DNA of 40,672 nucleotides from Flavobacteriales bacterium (GCA_947462725.1 CANHPZ010000005.1:1-40672), one strand, 5' to 3'. Shown: positions 8,753 through 19,426, counted from the stretch's first letter. Notes: generated by a model from the sequence alone, not told the origin. Numbers and translations are program-made.

Positions 8753-8892
8753 AATGCATTTTTAAGGGTTACGCCGATTTTCAAGTACTACGCCATTCGG
8801 AATTGCGGGTCAAAGTGGCAGAATTTCCTATGCCTAGCGACAGCATAGAATTGGAAGTGCGCCATTTGCGCAGTCTCTTGTAAAAAGGCTGA

Positions 8893-8928
8893 CAAAAATA
8901 AAAAGGCCTCACCATAGGGTGAGGCCTT
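8893..8928 (-). terminator. Rho-independent terminator of the thioredoxin-like gene
   Basis: Perfect 11-bp stem AAGGCCTCACC-ATAG-GGTGAGGCCTT with T-rich tail on the minus strand. Confidence 0.85.
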
Positions 8929-8947
8929 CTCTATCATGTTCCTTAGT

Positions 8948-9514
8948 TTAAAGGCTTTTCACGTGCATGTCGAGCTGCTTGTGCAATTCGAGTCCGCGAA
9001 GATTCTTTGCCAGAATGATTCCGTTTTCATCAATTAAGAAACTCATGGGGATGCTTGATACACCATACACGGCTGCTGCACCGTTTTGCCATCCCTTCAA
9101 ATCGCTGACGTGATTTTTCCATATCAATCCGTCCTTTTCGATTGCAGCCTTCCAAGCGTCAACATTTTGATCGAGAGAAACCGAGAAAATATCAAAACCC
9201 TTCGCTGTTTTCCATTTAGACTTCTTATACTTCTCATAAGCGGCAACAACGTTTGGATTTTCACGGCGACATGGTCCACACCAAGAAGCCCAGAAATCAA
9301 TCAGCACCAACTTTCCGCGAAGCGAAGAGAGTTTGATTTCTTTTCCATCCAATCCTGCCATCACGATGTCGGGAGCCTCATCGCCAATGGCAGTGCCGAT
9401 TTTCACCGGTTGCGCAGTTATGCGCTGAGCCTTTGCAGGCTGATCCAACATGGTAAAGCTATACGTGGCGCCAATGCCTGCAGCCATTAGAATTGCGAAA
9501 ACAACTTTTTTCAT
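8948..9514 (-). CDS. TlpA-like thioredoxin-fold thiol-disulfide oxidoreductase, exported
   Basis: N-terminal signal segment; LVLIDFWASWCGPCRRENP active site. Confidence 0.9.
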   Translation of the reverse strand: MKKVVFAILMAAGIGATYSFTMLDQPAKAQRITAQPVKIGTAIGDEAPDIVMAGLDGKEIKLSSLRGKLVLIDFWASWCGPCRRENPNVVAAYEKYKKSKWKTAKGFDIFSVSLDQNVDAWKAAIEKDGLIWKNHVSDLKGWQNGAAAVYGVSSIPMSFLIDENGIILAKNLRGLELHKQLDMHVKSL

Positions 9515-9580
9515 ATTACTAAAATTATCAGGTTTAAAAATAACACCTCACGGCGAGCCGCAGTCAAACTTATTGCCAAT

Positions 9581-10888
9581 TTATTCTACACGTTTGATAT
9601 CCGCTCCAAGTGCACGCAAACGCTGCTCGATATTTTGATATCCGCGGTCAATCTGCTCAATATTGTGAATGGTACTTTTGCCATTGGCTGCCAATGCTGC
9701 AATGAGCATGGAAACCCCAGCACGTATATCTGGCGAAGACATGGTGATGCCGCGCAATTTCGTTTCACGGTTGCTGCCGATAACTACCGCACGATGCGGA
9801 TCACAAAGGATAATTTTCGCTCCCATGTCAATCAGATTGTCGACAAAGAACAAGCGACTCTCAAACATCCATTGGTGAATGAGCACGCTGCCCTTGGCCT
9901 GTGTTGCTGTAACTAGTGCAATCGAAATTAAATCGGGAGTAAACGCTGGCCAAATACCATCGCGAATAGTCAGTATCGAACCATCTATGAGATTCTGAAT
10001 ATTATACGACTCTTGTGCAGGCAGATAAATATCATCGCCACGGAATTCCATTTCAATACCCATCTTACGAAACACCGATGGTATGATACCCAAATCAGGG
10101 ATTGAACAATTACGAATTGTAATCTCCGATTGTGTTGTTGCTGCCAATCCGATGAAGCTACCAATTTCAATCATATCCGGTAGCATACGGTGCTCGGTTC
10201 CTCCCAAGCTATCGACTCCTTCAATAACCAGTTTGTTAGAGCCGATGCCGCTAATCTTACCGCCCATGCGATTGATCATCTTGCACAGTTGCTGCAAATA
10301 AGGTTCGCTCGCCGCATTGTAAATTGTTGTTTCGCCTTTGGTGAGTGACGCCGCCATCACGATGTTGGCCGTACCGGTAACGGATGCTTCATCGAGCAAC
10401 ATGAACGTGCCACGCAAATTCTTCGCGTTGATTTTATAGAAGCGCTCTTCCTTCATGTGCTCGAACGTAGCACCCAAGGCCTCAAAGCCACGCAAGTGCG
10501 TATCTACGGGGCGGCGACCAATTTTATCTCCACCTGGCTCAGGAATGTAGGCTACTCCAAAACGGGCCAAAAGAGGACCAATAATCATGATCGAACCGCG
10601 CAGTGCTCCGCCCTTCTTTTTGAAATCGTCGGTGAGCAGATATTCAAGATTCACATCCTTTGCCTCAAATGCGTAGGTGTGGTCATCCACTTTCGTAACC
10701 ATCACACCCATCGTTTCAAGCAGCTCAATGAGCTTCATGACATCTCGAATATTCGGGATGTTGGATATGGTTACCTTTTCCGAGGTGAGCAGCACTGCAG
10801 AGATAATTTGCAATGCTTCGTTTTTCGCGCCTTGAGGAATTACCTCGCCGCTGAGTTTCTTACCGCCAATAATTTCAAATGAGGCCAT
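9581..10888 (-). CDS. murA: UDP-N-acetylglucosamine 1-carboxyvinyltransferase
   Basis: EPSP synthase-fold sequence, LSGEVIPQGAKNEALQIISAVLL; start set at MASFEIIGGKKLSG. Confidence 0.95.
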   Translation of the reverse strand: MASFEIIGGKKLSGEVIPQGAKNEALQIISAVLLTSEKVTISNIPNIRDVMKLIELLETMGVMVTKVDDHTYAFEAKDVNLEYLLTDDFKKKGGALRGSIMIIGPLLARFGVAYIPEPGGDKIGRRPVDTHLRGFEALGATFEHMKEERFYKINAKNLRGTFMLLDEASVTGTANIVMAASLTKGETTIYNAASEPYLQQLCKMINRMGGKISGIGSNKLVIEGVDSLGGTEHRMLPDMIEIGSFIGLAATTQSEITIRNCSIPDLGIIPSVFRKMGIEMEFRGDDIYLPAQESYNIQNLIDGSILTIRDGIWPAFTPDLISIALVTATQAKGSVLIHQWMFESRLFFVDNLIDMGAKIILCDPHRAVVIGSNRETKLRGITMSSPDIRAGVSMLIAALAANGKSTIHNIEQIDRGYQNIEQRLRALGADIKRVE

Positions 10889-10985
10889 ACGTCGTGTTTT
10901 TAGATGTTCAAAGAACACCCTCACAGACGAACCCAAACCAAGAGTTTCAGGAAATTATTGACACCCGATAGATGATTCCGCAAAC

Positions 10986-11987
10986 CTATTTAATCACCTT
11001 CATGCGTTTGCGTTCCGGCATACCCAAATAGGTAAGAGAAATTTCAGGACCACCTGCAGTGCCCATCTTATAAGGCATCTTAGCTAATCGAATATCGTAG
11101 CCAAAACTTATAGCAGCAAATCTTTTATACTCGAATCCGATATAAGGTGAAATTGCATCTTTCCAGCGATAGAAAACGCCTGCTCTCGCCAAGCTCGCTG
11201 TTTTCACGTTGGTATATTTCGATTCTTCGCCAATGCGGTACTCTACAGTGACGCCGATGTTGACCTCATTAGAACCACCCTGACGTTGCACCAACGCATC
11301 ATAACGCATATCGATATGCTCGTAGCGCTTGATCCATGCGGCTTTATACACCTGACGCAAACGCACGTGATCATCACCGCGCGCAATCATAGTAATTTGT
11401 TGATTGGCGTGATAAATCGAATAACCCAAATCATAACGTTTTTTGGCGCGGTGCTTCCAATGAACACCTGCACCCAAGTCAACAAAACTTCGCGAATTCG
11501 TAATGAAACGTTCACGATCATCGAGTGATGGGTCATAGGCTACACCATCAAATTGTGAGTCCCAAGCTAAACCGTCAAAATTGATACTACGCTGCTCAAA
11601 GCCGAGCTGAAAACCCGTGGAAAACAAATCGTTGTCGGTAGCGACAAGATTATAGGCCGCAGTGCCCCGCACAGTGAGCGTCTTCATCTGCGACTTTCCA
11701 GCATCATCCTGTAATACCAGCAATCCGAAACCGAAATAATTAGCATTGTACAAACTTAAAAGTTTGTACTGCGCATCAAGTCCACTCGTGGTGTAACCAG
11801 AACCAATTCCACGCCATTGACGGCGATGGATTAAGGTGCCCTTAAGCATTGTTTCGAACTGACCCGTCAATGCCGGATTGTAAAACTGCGGACAATTGTT
11901 GTACTGCGAAAAGTGCATATCCTGCGCTTGCACATCACTTGCACAAAAGGCCAACAGGATAAGAATGATAGTATAGATTCTTTTCAT
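10986..11987 (-). CDS. PorP/SprF family T9SS membrane protein
   Basis: QDMHFSQYNNCPQFYNPALTGQF N-terminus and LGFEQRSINFDGLAWDSQFDG are characteristic of PorP/SprF. Confidence 0.93.
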   Translation of the reverse strand: MKRIYTIILILLAFCASDVQAQDMHFSQYNNCPQFYNPALTGQFETMLKGTLIHRRQWRGIGSGYTTSGLDAQYKLLSLYNANYFGFGLLVLQDDAGKSQMKTLTVRGTAAYNLVATDNDLFSTGFQLGFEQRSINFDGLAWDSQFDGVAYDPSLDDRERFITNSRSFVDLGAGVHWKHRAKKRYDLGYSIYHANQQITMIARGDDHVRLRQVYKAAWIKRYEHIDMRYDALVQRQGGSNEVNIGVTVEYRIGEESKYTNVKTASLARAGVFYRWKDAISPYIGFEYKRFAAISFGYDIRLAKMPYKMGTAGGPEISLTYLGMPERKRMKVIK

Positions 11988-12000
11988 TTTCAGTTTTTCT

Positions 12001-15000
12001 TTATCGGATTAGAACTACTTCGCCTACACGTTCGACTCTAGTTGCTGTGCCAATGGTAGCGGATAGCGTGTAGTAATAACTGCCGGAAGGAGATGGCATA
12101 CCGCGCAAATTCCCGTCCCATCCCTTCGACGGCGAAGTGGTTTCAAAAACAACTTCACCCCAGCGGTTGTAAACACGGAAATCCATTCGCGTAATCAGCA
12201 ATCCTCGCACATAAAGTGTATCGTTCTTGTTATCGTCATTGGGCGAAAAAATATCCGGAACAAAAACAGGATCAGGCGGCAATACACAAAGATTTATTGA
12301 GGTAGAATCAATGCATTCACCCTCATTCACCACTATCAATGAAACAGTATATAACCCGGCATTATCGTATGCATGATTTAGAGAGCTGCCAGGGTCCAAT
12401 GCACTAGTAGTTCCATCACCAAATTTCCAAGTGCCGCTTACCGCATTCGATGATGCATCTTGAAAAACAATGTTGTCAATCTCCTCGAATGGAATGCATG
12501 CGTCATCCGGTGTGATGGTAAATGATGCTGTCGGTTCGGTAAAGGCTGGAATCGTTACCGTGGTATCACGCTCGCAACCGTTATTATCGGTTATAGCTAT
12601 CTCAACTGAACTCCCAACATTGCCCTCATAGTAAGCGGGATTCCCTGTATCACCATCCCATGTCACACCGTAACTACCACTTGGCGTAATGGCTAGCGCA
12701 ATGAATCCATCCTCGCCTGGGCAAAGGGTATCCGATGTAGTGGTCACATATTGAAATTTTGGAAAAACCACAATCTCTATACTCCCTGTTTGAGGGGTAG
12801 AGCACCCGTCATCAACTAATACTACGAGAGTGGTAGTTTCCTCGTAGGTTAAATTATTTACTGCTGAATTTGGCCCACCATTGCTCCATGAATAGGTTAT
12901 AGGATTGCCTGCATAACCGCCGCTTACCTCAGCAGTTATTGAAGAAGACTCTTGGTAGCAAACGGGATTTACCGTTGCCTCCAGCGGCAGCAGAGCGATT
13001 GGTGGATAGATTGTAAAATCGGCTGTATCCGATGACTCCGGACAGATGTCAGGTATTATTTTATATATCACCTCATATTGACCCTCACCCAAAATGGATG
13101 GGTTGAATGAGTTTGAAGCCAATGAGCCAATGAGCAATCCTCCGAATGGCTCTGTAGTAAATTGAACCTCATAATCCTGAACGCAATACACTTCCTGTAT
13201 TCCAGTAATTGCAGGCTGAATTTGTTTCTCCACAGTGACATAAATAGAATCGCCACAACCGGATGGACTATCCCAGTGGATATAATACGAACCTTCATCA
13301 GCAACGGACGGATCGAATAGTCCTGATTGTGCGTTGATAATACCAGACCCCGACCAAGTGCCCCCAGGAACGGCCGCTGCAAGAACTACAGGACTATCGA
13401 TTGAACAAAATTGCTGCGGCGCATCAGGTAGATTGGGAGCGAAAATGCGCACCAAAATGGAATCTATGCAGGTGTTTGACGTGTAATAAATATAGTTGAG
13501 TCCAACCGGCATGGCCTGAGGATTCAACGTATAACCTAAATCAACAGACCCGCTTATTCCCGCCCCACTCCATGAACCCACTGCAGGAGATAATATACCC
13601 GTAAGGTTGGTATCAAGCATTACAACCGCATCAGTAACACAAAAGGACAATTCTGCGTTTGCGATGTTGGTGCGAACTATAGTAATAGCAACAGTATCAA
13701 TGCACCCGTTCAATGCCTGATAGGTAATGTATGTCTGTGTGTCTTCTGCAAAAACTCCGGGATTGAACATTCCCGAATTCACATTGGTGATTGCACCATT
13801 CGGACTCGACCACAAGCCACCGGCAGGTTGAGGCGATGGATCTACAATGAACTGAGCCTGCAAAGGGCATATCTCGGCTGATTCCAAAACGCTTACTTCC
13901 TTAACAAACAAAGTATAATCAGCCTCACATCCATTGATGGCGTAATGCAATGTGACATCCCCAGGAGGAGCATCGCTTGGAGCGAAAGAACCTACGAGTG
14001 AATTTACAATGCCTGGCCCGCTCCATTGCCCTCCGAATGGACTGACCACAAGCGTGTCCAAATTCACCGATTGGCAGATTGGATCAAATGTGAAAGGTTC
14101 AACAAGATCGCCAACATTGACAAGAGTGATATCCGTGCAACCGTTGACTGTATAGATGGCCTGAAATGACCCCGAAGTAGTCGGATCGAACATGCCGTTA
14201 GCAGAAACACCTATCCCCGACCAATTGCCTCCAGCAGGTGTTGCATTGATTTGAAAAGGCGCTGTTCCCGGGCAAGCAGCAGCGGCATATTGCGCTGCAA
14301 TAGGTGTTACCGTAATCTGCATACTGTCTATACAGTTTTCAGAATTGAAATAGACAGTATGAACACCTCCACCCGCTAAATCAGGATCGAAGAAACCGCT
14401 TCCAGGAATTACCCCCAATCCCGACCAACTGCCGGCCGTACCCGCTTGCAATAAAATATTAGGCACCGATTGACAAACCGTTTGATCCTGAGTAAAAATG
14501 GTCACGTTTTCAATACCAACCGTAAATGATTTAGTTACTTGCATAGCCGTTTCCAACTCGGTAATCACCACACTGTAGGTTGTGGTGCTGGCAGGACAAA
14601 CCTCATGAGGGCCCGCACCAGAACCAAGACCATTACTCCACGCATACGAGTAATTGAAACAACCCTCTGTGATAGCTTGAAGAGCGGTGCATTCACCCGG
14701 ACAAACCGTTGGTGAATCGGCAACAATTTCAGCCGCAATTCCGCAGTTATCGAACAAGAATGATGTGCCTAATTGAAATACATGAGGCCCGTTGCACGCA
14801 TCAGGAATACTGATGGTCATATTGACCAATATGTTACAGTTGAATGAAAACGGGTGATCGAGATACAGCGTTATAAGATCTGTCATGCCTGCTGCGCAAT
14901 TGCTTTGCACATCAATCACTTCAAAGGTTTCGGCAGCAGAAGCAACTTCGAAGGTTGCGCCGGTAAGCCAATCGCAATCGATGGCTTGCGATAAATCAAT

Positions 15001-15489
15001 ATTCACTTGCGACGCATTGCAAGCCGGGATATTCGCAACAGACAAGGTCGGTGGCACTGGATCAGGAACCTGTGTGCGCCAATACAAACTGAAACCTCCT
15101 GTGGATATGCTTCCATCCGATATCAAAACGACGGTGGCTAAGCCACTGGTCGCTACTAATTGGCCCGGAGAATCTTGTCCCGTAAAAGAGCCCAATAAAA
15201 TCCCCGTTGCAGCTGATCCGTCATAAACCATGAGCGAATCCACATTTTCTTGTATCGAAAACGATCCGTAGAAGGTCATTGTGATTATACCTCCGGCGTT
15301 AATTCTCGTCGTGGTATTCTCATTGATACCATAAGATCCCGTTATACCACCGCTATCATACAAGCGACCGAAACAATTGTTGATAGTAGTATTGGACATG
15401 CTGAACTCCGGATAACTCCATTGCCCAAAAACCATGAAGGGCGCTAAAAACGCCAATATTGACAAGCCTATTCGTGAATGTGACATCAT
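12001..15489 (-). CDS. Large T9SS type-B (gliding-motility-type CTD) secreted protein with CUB-like N-terminus, repeated WSGxGI modules and PKD domain
   Basis: C-terminus FVPDIFSPNDDNKNDTLYVRG...FRVYNRWGEVVFETTSPSKGWDGNLRGMPSPSGSYYYTL; PKD-like WKFGDGTTSALDPGSSLNHAYDNAGLYTVSLIV. Confidence 0.92.
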   Translation of the reverse strand: MMSHSRIGLSILAFLAPFMVFGQWSYPEFSMSNTTINNCFGRLYDSGGITGSYGINENTTTRINAGGIITMTFYGSFSIQENVDSLMVYDGSAATGILLGSFTGQDSPGQLVATSGLATVVLISDGSISTGGFSLYWRTQVPDPVPPTLSVANIPACNASQVNIDLSQAIDCDWLTGATFEVASAAETFEVIDVQSNCAAGMTDLITLYLDHPFSFNCNILVNMTISIPDACNGPHVFQLGTSFLFDNCGIAAEIVADSPTVCPGECTALQAITEGCFNYSYAWSNGLGSGAGPHEVCPASTTTYSVVITELETAMQVTKSFTVGIENVTIFTQDQTVCQSVPNILLQAGTAGSWSGLGVIPGSGFFDPDLAGGGVHTVYFNSENCIDSMQITVTPIAAQYAAAACPGTAPFQINATPAGGNWSGIGVSANGMFDPTTSGSFQAIYTVNGCTDITLVNVGDLVEPFTFDPICQSVNLDTLVVSPFGGQWSGPGIVNSLVGSFAPSDAPPGDVTLHYAINGCEADYTLFVKEVSVLESAEICPLQAQFIVDPSPQPAGGLWSSPNGAITNVNSGMFNPGVFAEDTQTYITYQALNGCIDTVAITIVRTNIANAELSFCVTDAVVMLDTNLTGILSPAVGSWSGAGISGSVDLGYTLNPQAMPVGLNYIYYTSNTCIDSILVRIFAPNLPDAPQQFCSIDSPVVLAAAVPGGTWSGSGIINAQSGLFDPSVADEGSYYIHWDSPSGCGDSIYVTVEKQIQPAITGIQEVYCVQDYEVQFTTEPFGGLLIGSLASNSFNPSILGEGQYEVIYKIIPDICPESSDTADFTIYPPIALLPLEATVNPVCYQESSSITAEVSGGYAGNPITYSWSNGGPNSAVNNLTYEETTTLVVLVDDGCSTPQTGSIEIVVFPKFQYVTTTSDTLCPGEDGFIALAITPSGSYGVTWDGDTGNPAYYEGNVGSSVEIAITDNNGCERDTTVTIPAFTEPTASFTITPDDACIPFEEIDNIVFQDASSNAVSGTWKFGDGTTSALDPGSSLNHAYDNAGLYTVSLIVVNEGECIDSTSINLCVLPPDPVFVPDIFSPNDDNKNDTLYVRGLLITRMDFRVYNRWGEVVFETTSPSKGWDGNLRGMPSPSGSYYYTLSATIGTATRVERVGEVVLIR

Positions 15490-15776
15490 TTGCTTTTCTG
15501 AAAGTACGTATTAAAAATACGTTGCAAATTACTACACATTCACCGCCAACATGTCTACTCCACAGCAGGTATATAACAACCGATTGTCGAATAAAAAGGC
15601 GCATCAATTCCTAAACAAAGCATGGATTTCAAACTGCTATTTCCAAAATGAAATATGCATGCGCCAGCAAAAAGTAGCAACCCCATGCCTGACTGCGAAA
15701 GTCGTTACTCGAATTGCGAATCCATGAGTATCCTTCTCAAGCCAAGCGTCTTCTCATCCGTTGTACATTTGCCCAC

Positions 15777-16592
15777 ATGTCAGTACACAAAGATGTGCGT
15801 CGTATAACGACCAATACCCTGCAGGAAATGAAACACCGTGGAGAGAAGATTTCCATGCTCACTTCCTATGATTACAGTATGGCTCGTCTGGTGGATGGCG
15901 CCGGCATCGACGTGATACTCGTTGGCGACAGCGCCAGCAATGTAATGGCAGGTCATGAAACCACCCTCCCCATCACACTCGATCAAATGATCTACCACGC
16001 TCAGGGTGTGGTGCGCGCAGCCAAACGATGCCTTGTGGTAGTTGACCTGCCTTTCGGTTCGTATCAAGGGAACTCGAAAGAAGCACTCAACTCGGCTATA
16101 CGCATCATGAAGGAAAGTGGCGCGCATGCCGTAAAAATGGAAGGCGGCTCCGAAATCAAGGAGTCCATTCAACGCATTCTCACCGCAGGTATACCCGTCA
16201 TGGGTCACCTAGGCCTTACCCCACAGAGCATTTACAAATTTGGAACGTATCAAGTTCGCGCAAAAGAAGAAGCTGAGGCAGAAAGACTGCTCAGCGATGC
16301 CCAAGTCTTGAGCGACTGCGGATGCTTTTCTTTGGTGCTTGAGAAAATACCCGCCAAGCTAGCCGCACAGGTCACTAGCGCAATTGAAATCCCCACCATC
16401 GGAATCGGCGCCGGTTCTGAGGTCGATGGCCAAGTGCTTGTGATTAATGACATGATAGGATTAACGCAGGACTTCAGTCCTCGTTTCCTTCGCCGATATA
16501 TGAACGCAGGCGATCAAATACTCGATGCCGTTGCACGGTACGTCTCCGATGTTAAATCAGGTGATTTCCCGAACGAGAAAGAGCAATATTAA
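15777..16592 (+). CDS. panB: 3-methyl-2-oxobutanoate hydroxymethyltransferase
   Basis: [51 protein letters not shown]; start set at MSVHKDVRR (ORF opens at 15714). Confidence 0.96.
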   Translation: MSVHKDVRRITTNTLQEMKHRGEKISMLTSYDYSMARLVDGAGIDVILVGDSASNVMAGHETTLPITLDQMIYHAQGVVRAAKRCLVVVDLPFGSYQGNSKEALNSAIRIMKESGAHAVKMEGGSEIKESIQRILTAGIPVMGHLGLTPQSIYKFGTYQVRAKEEAEAERLLSDAQVLSDCGCFSLVLEKIPAKLAAQVTSAIEIPTIGIGAGSEVDGQVLVINDMIGLTQDFSPRFLRRYMNAGDQILDAVARYVSDVKSGDFPNEKEQY

Positions 16593-16640
16593 TAGCCCAC
16601 AAACTGCAGCGACAGGGCATCGCATCACGACTAATTACAT

Positions 16641-17408
16641 ATGGAGAACTCACAACCTTCAGGCAAAGGAACGCGCGACTGGCGCCAGGCCCCCAAAGAG
16701 CCAATCATCATGAGCACCGTCGAAAATCTTCGCGTGCTTTATGAGGATAACCACCTCATCATTATAAACAAGCGCAACTCTGACATCATTCAAAGCGACA
16801 TCAGCGGCGACCCAACACTTTGCGATACTGTTAAAAACTACGTCAGACAGAAATACAACAAGCCCGGACTAGCCTTCATTGGCACTGTGCACCGACTCGA
16901 CCGCCCGGTAAGCGGCATTGTTATCTATGCCAGGACTACAAAAGCCTTGAATCGCCTATCCAACATGTTCAAGTATCGAGAGGTGCAAAAAACATATTGG
17001 GCCGTTGTTAAAGGCACACCCGACCCGGAGGAGGGCACCATCATCAATTACCTATGGAAAGATCAAAAGCTCAATAAAACTTTTGCTTATAAGGATGCCG
17101 GCAACGACCGCAAGGAATCGGAACTTAGTTACAAGGTTGCCGGTATCGGAGAAAACTACACCTTTGTTGAAGTGTATCCCAAAACCGGTCGACATCATCA
17201 GATTCGCGCCACGTTAGCTAGCTTAAATTGCCCCATCAAGGGAGACATTAAATACGGGGCCAAACGCACCAACGACAATGCATCCATCCACCTGCATGCC
17301 CGCAAGATTGAGTTTATGCATCCTGTGAAGAAAACTCCAATTACAGTGGTTGCCCCTCCTCCGGAAGACGCGCTTTGGAATGAGTTCCTGCGTATTTCGT
17401 TTGAATAA
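16641..17408 (+). CDS. RluA-family RNA pseudouridine synthase
   Basis: GTVHRLDRPVSGIVIYARTTKALNRLS catalytic motif; GRHHQIRATLA. Start could alternatively be 16710. Confidence 0.92.
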   Translation: MENSQPSGKGTRDWRQAPKEPIIMSTVENLRVLYEDNHLIIINKRNSDIIQSDISGDPTLCDTVKNYVRQKYNKPGLAFIGTVHRLDRPVSGIVIYARTTKALNRLSNMFKYREVQKTYWAVVKGTPDPEEGTIINYLWKDQKLNKTFAYKDAGNDRKESELSYKVAGIGENYTFVEVYPKTGRHHQIRATLASLNCPIKGDIKYGAKRTNDNASIHLHARKIEFMHPVKKTPITVVAPPPEDALWNEFLRISFE

Positions 17409-17578
17409 GTCCATGCTAGGCTAGGACAGACACTCAATAGAGCTCTACCACTCTTGCCTTGCAAGAGCATCCAAAAGCTTGACTCCATTGGGGCTGTATA
17501 TGATCAAAACATGGAGTTCCAATTAGTCCATGCACGGCCCCTTGTTGAAAAACGATTTCAAAACCATGACTTTATCCT

Positions 17579-17608
17579 TTTGATGCACAAGGGACTTCTT
17601 TAGATTTG
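17579..17608 (+). promoter_or_regulatory. Candidate Bacteroidota-type promoter (TTTG-N18-TAGATTTG)
   Basis: TTTG at 17579-17582, TAGATTTG at 17601-17608, start codon at 17648. Confidence 0.65.
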
Positions 17609-17647
17609 CGCGAAGTATTATTATTTTATAAACACAATTTAAACCGC

Positions 17648-19348
17648 ATGAAAAAGAACAGCTTCTACTTTCTCGCAGCTGTAGTTTGCGCTACCATCGT
17701 TGTGGGATGCGCCAATTTGAAGTCAATGGAGAAGGCTGCCCAAGAAATGGGCATCAAGTCTAATCCAAACCCACTGGAAGTGCATGGCGACACCGTTGCC
17801 CTCACTGTTACCGGCAACTTCCCTCCAAAGTATTTCCCTAAAAAGGCCAGCATCGAGGCTGTACCCGTGCTCGTGCACAATGGAAAAGAGACTCGCTTCA
17901 AATCCACTTACTACCAAGGTGAACAAGCGGTTGGAAATGGCACCACTGTCCCATTCAAAACAGGCAAAAGCTTCACTTATACCGACAGAATTGCCTACAC
18001 TCCAGAAATGGAAAGCAGCAAACTCGAATTGCGCATCCATGGCAAGCAAGGCAGCAAAGAAGCTGACTTCCCTGCTTTGACTATTGGTGAAGGTGTAATC
18101 GCTACTCCATACCTCATGAAAAATGATGACAAGTGCGTTTGGAGCAAAGACAACTTCGTGCGCACGCTGAGCTACACCAACGACAGCACACAAATCAACT
18201 TTGACTACAACTCTTCAACGTTAAAGCCTGCAGAGATCAAGCAAACAGATGTTGTGAACCTGGGCAAGTGGATGCAAAGCGTTGCAACCAACCCTGCATT
18301 GGTTATCAAGAAAATCGAATTCACTTCGTACGCCTCACCTGAAGGTGAAATGTTGCTCAACGACAACCTCGCTAACGAGCGCGCTGAAGCCGGTAAAAAA
18401 GCATTTATGGATTTGGCCAAGAAAATGAAACTGACCAACGCCACTGAAAGCCTCTTCACTCTCACCCCAAAAGGTGAAGACTGGGAAGGTTTCCGTTCAG
18501 CCATGGAAGCTTCAAACATCGAAGACCGCAACATCATCATCAACGTGTTGAAGATGACCAGCGATTTGCAGCAGCGTGAGCAAGAGATTAAGAACATCTC
18601 TAAGACTTACACTGAAATCCAGAAGGACATCTTCCCTAGTCTGCGTCGTTGCCGCGTTTTGGTGAACTACGATTTGCAAGGCTACAGCGATCAAGAACTT
18701 ACTCAAATCGGATCTACCAATCCTTCATCTTTGAAATATGAAGAACTGATGCGTGCAGGTTCACTCATTGATGACTTGAACAAGAAGGCTGCTGTTTACC
18801 AAGCTGCATGTGCTTTGACTGATGCCGACTATCGCGCCTTCAACAACCTGGGTTGCGTTTACTACATGCAGAACAAAATGTCAGATGCCAAGACCAACTG
18901 GAACAAAGCTTATAGCATGAAGAAGTGCGCTGAAACTGCCAACAACATGGGTATCGTTACACGTGTTAGCGGAGATCGCAAAGGTGCTATGACCTATTTC
19001 AACGAAGCAGCAGGTTCTACCGAATCAAGCTACAACAAAGGTCTGATAGATATCCAGAACGGCAATTACAGCGGCGCTGTAAGCAAAATGGGTAGCTACA
19101 AAACTTTCAACTCATCATTGGCCAAGTTGCTCAACAAAGACAACAATACAGCCAAGGCTGATATTGATGCCAGCGGTGATAATTCAGCACTTGCTGATTA
19201 CCTCCGTGCTGTAATTTGCGCTCGCAATAGCGATGGCGCAGGCGTAGGTTCAAACTTGCGTAATGCGGTTCAAAAAGACGCAACACTTGGAGAGAAAGCC
19301 AAGCGCGATTTGGAATTCCGCAATCACAAGGATCAAACGAATTTCTAA
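17648..19348 (+). CDS. Lipoprotein with OmpA-like segment and C-terminal TPR-like region
   Basis: MKKNSFYFLAAVVCATIVVGC lipobox; INFDYNSSTLKPAEI...IEFTSYASPEGEMLLNDNLANERAEAGKKA OmpA-like; helical repeats after residue about 380. Confidence 0.85.
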   Translation: MKKNSFYFLAAVVCATIVVGCANLKSMEKAAQEMGIKSNPNPLEVHGDTVALTVTGNFPPKYFPKKASIEAVPVLVHNGKETRFKSTYYQGEQAVGNGTTVPFKTGKSFTYTDRIAYTPEMESSKLELRIHGKQGSKEADFPALTIGEGVIATPYLMKNDDKCVWSKDNFVRTLSYTNDSTQINFDYNSSTLKPAEIKQTDVVNLGKWMQSVATNPALVIKKIEFTSYASPEGEMLLNDNLANERAEAGKKAFMDLAKKMKLTNATESLFTLTPKGEDWEGFRSAMEASNIEDRNIIINVLKMTSDLQQREQEIKNISKTYTEIQKDIFPSLRRCRVLVNYDLQGYSDQELTQIGSTNPSSLKYEELMRAGSLIDDLNKKAAVYQAACALTDADYRAFNNLGCVYYMQNKMSDAKTNWNKAYSMKKCAETANNMGIVTRVSGDRKGAMTYFNEAAGSTESSYNKGLIDIQNGNYSGAVSKMGSYKTFNSSLAKLLNKDNNTAKADIDASGDNSALADYLRAVICARNSDGAGVGSNLRNAVQKDATLGEKAKRDLEFRNHKDQTNF

Positions 19349-19367
19349 AGCATAGCATTCATAATTT

Positions 19368-19395
19368 AAAACCGCCCACAAGGCGGTTTTTTTTT
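19368..19395 (+). terminator. Rho-independent terminator
   Basis: AAAACCGCC-CACAA-GGCGGTTTT followed by T tract. Confidence 0.88.
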
Positions 19396-19409
19396 GCCCA
19401 TCACACCGG

Positions 19410-19426
19410 CTTCGACTACACTCAGC
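19410..19426. repeat. Single dispersed copy of the CTTCGACTRCRCTCRGC word
   Basis: CTTCGACTACACTCAGC resembles the word in 1896-1912 and the reverse complement of the 4443-4557 units. Confidence 0.5.

Noticed and set aside
8753-8880. Possible heat-shock operator upstream of grpE
   Set aside because: No CIRCE-type inverted repeat or other motif I could recognise with confidence.
10457-10882. 141-aa plus-strand ORF
   Set aside because: Antisense to murA with no family features.
15780-16208. 142-aa minus-strand ORF
   Set aside because: Antisense to panB.
17451-17467. Hairpin CTCTTGC-CTT-GCAAGAG after the pseudouridine synthase gene
   Set aside because: Short stem with no T tract; not enough evidence for a terminator or other element.
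17723-18193. 156-aa minus-strand ORF
   Set aside because: Antisense to the OmpA/TPR-like lipoprotein gene.
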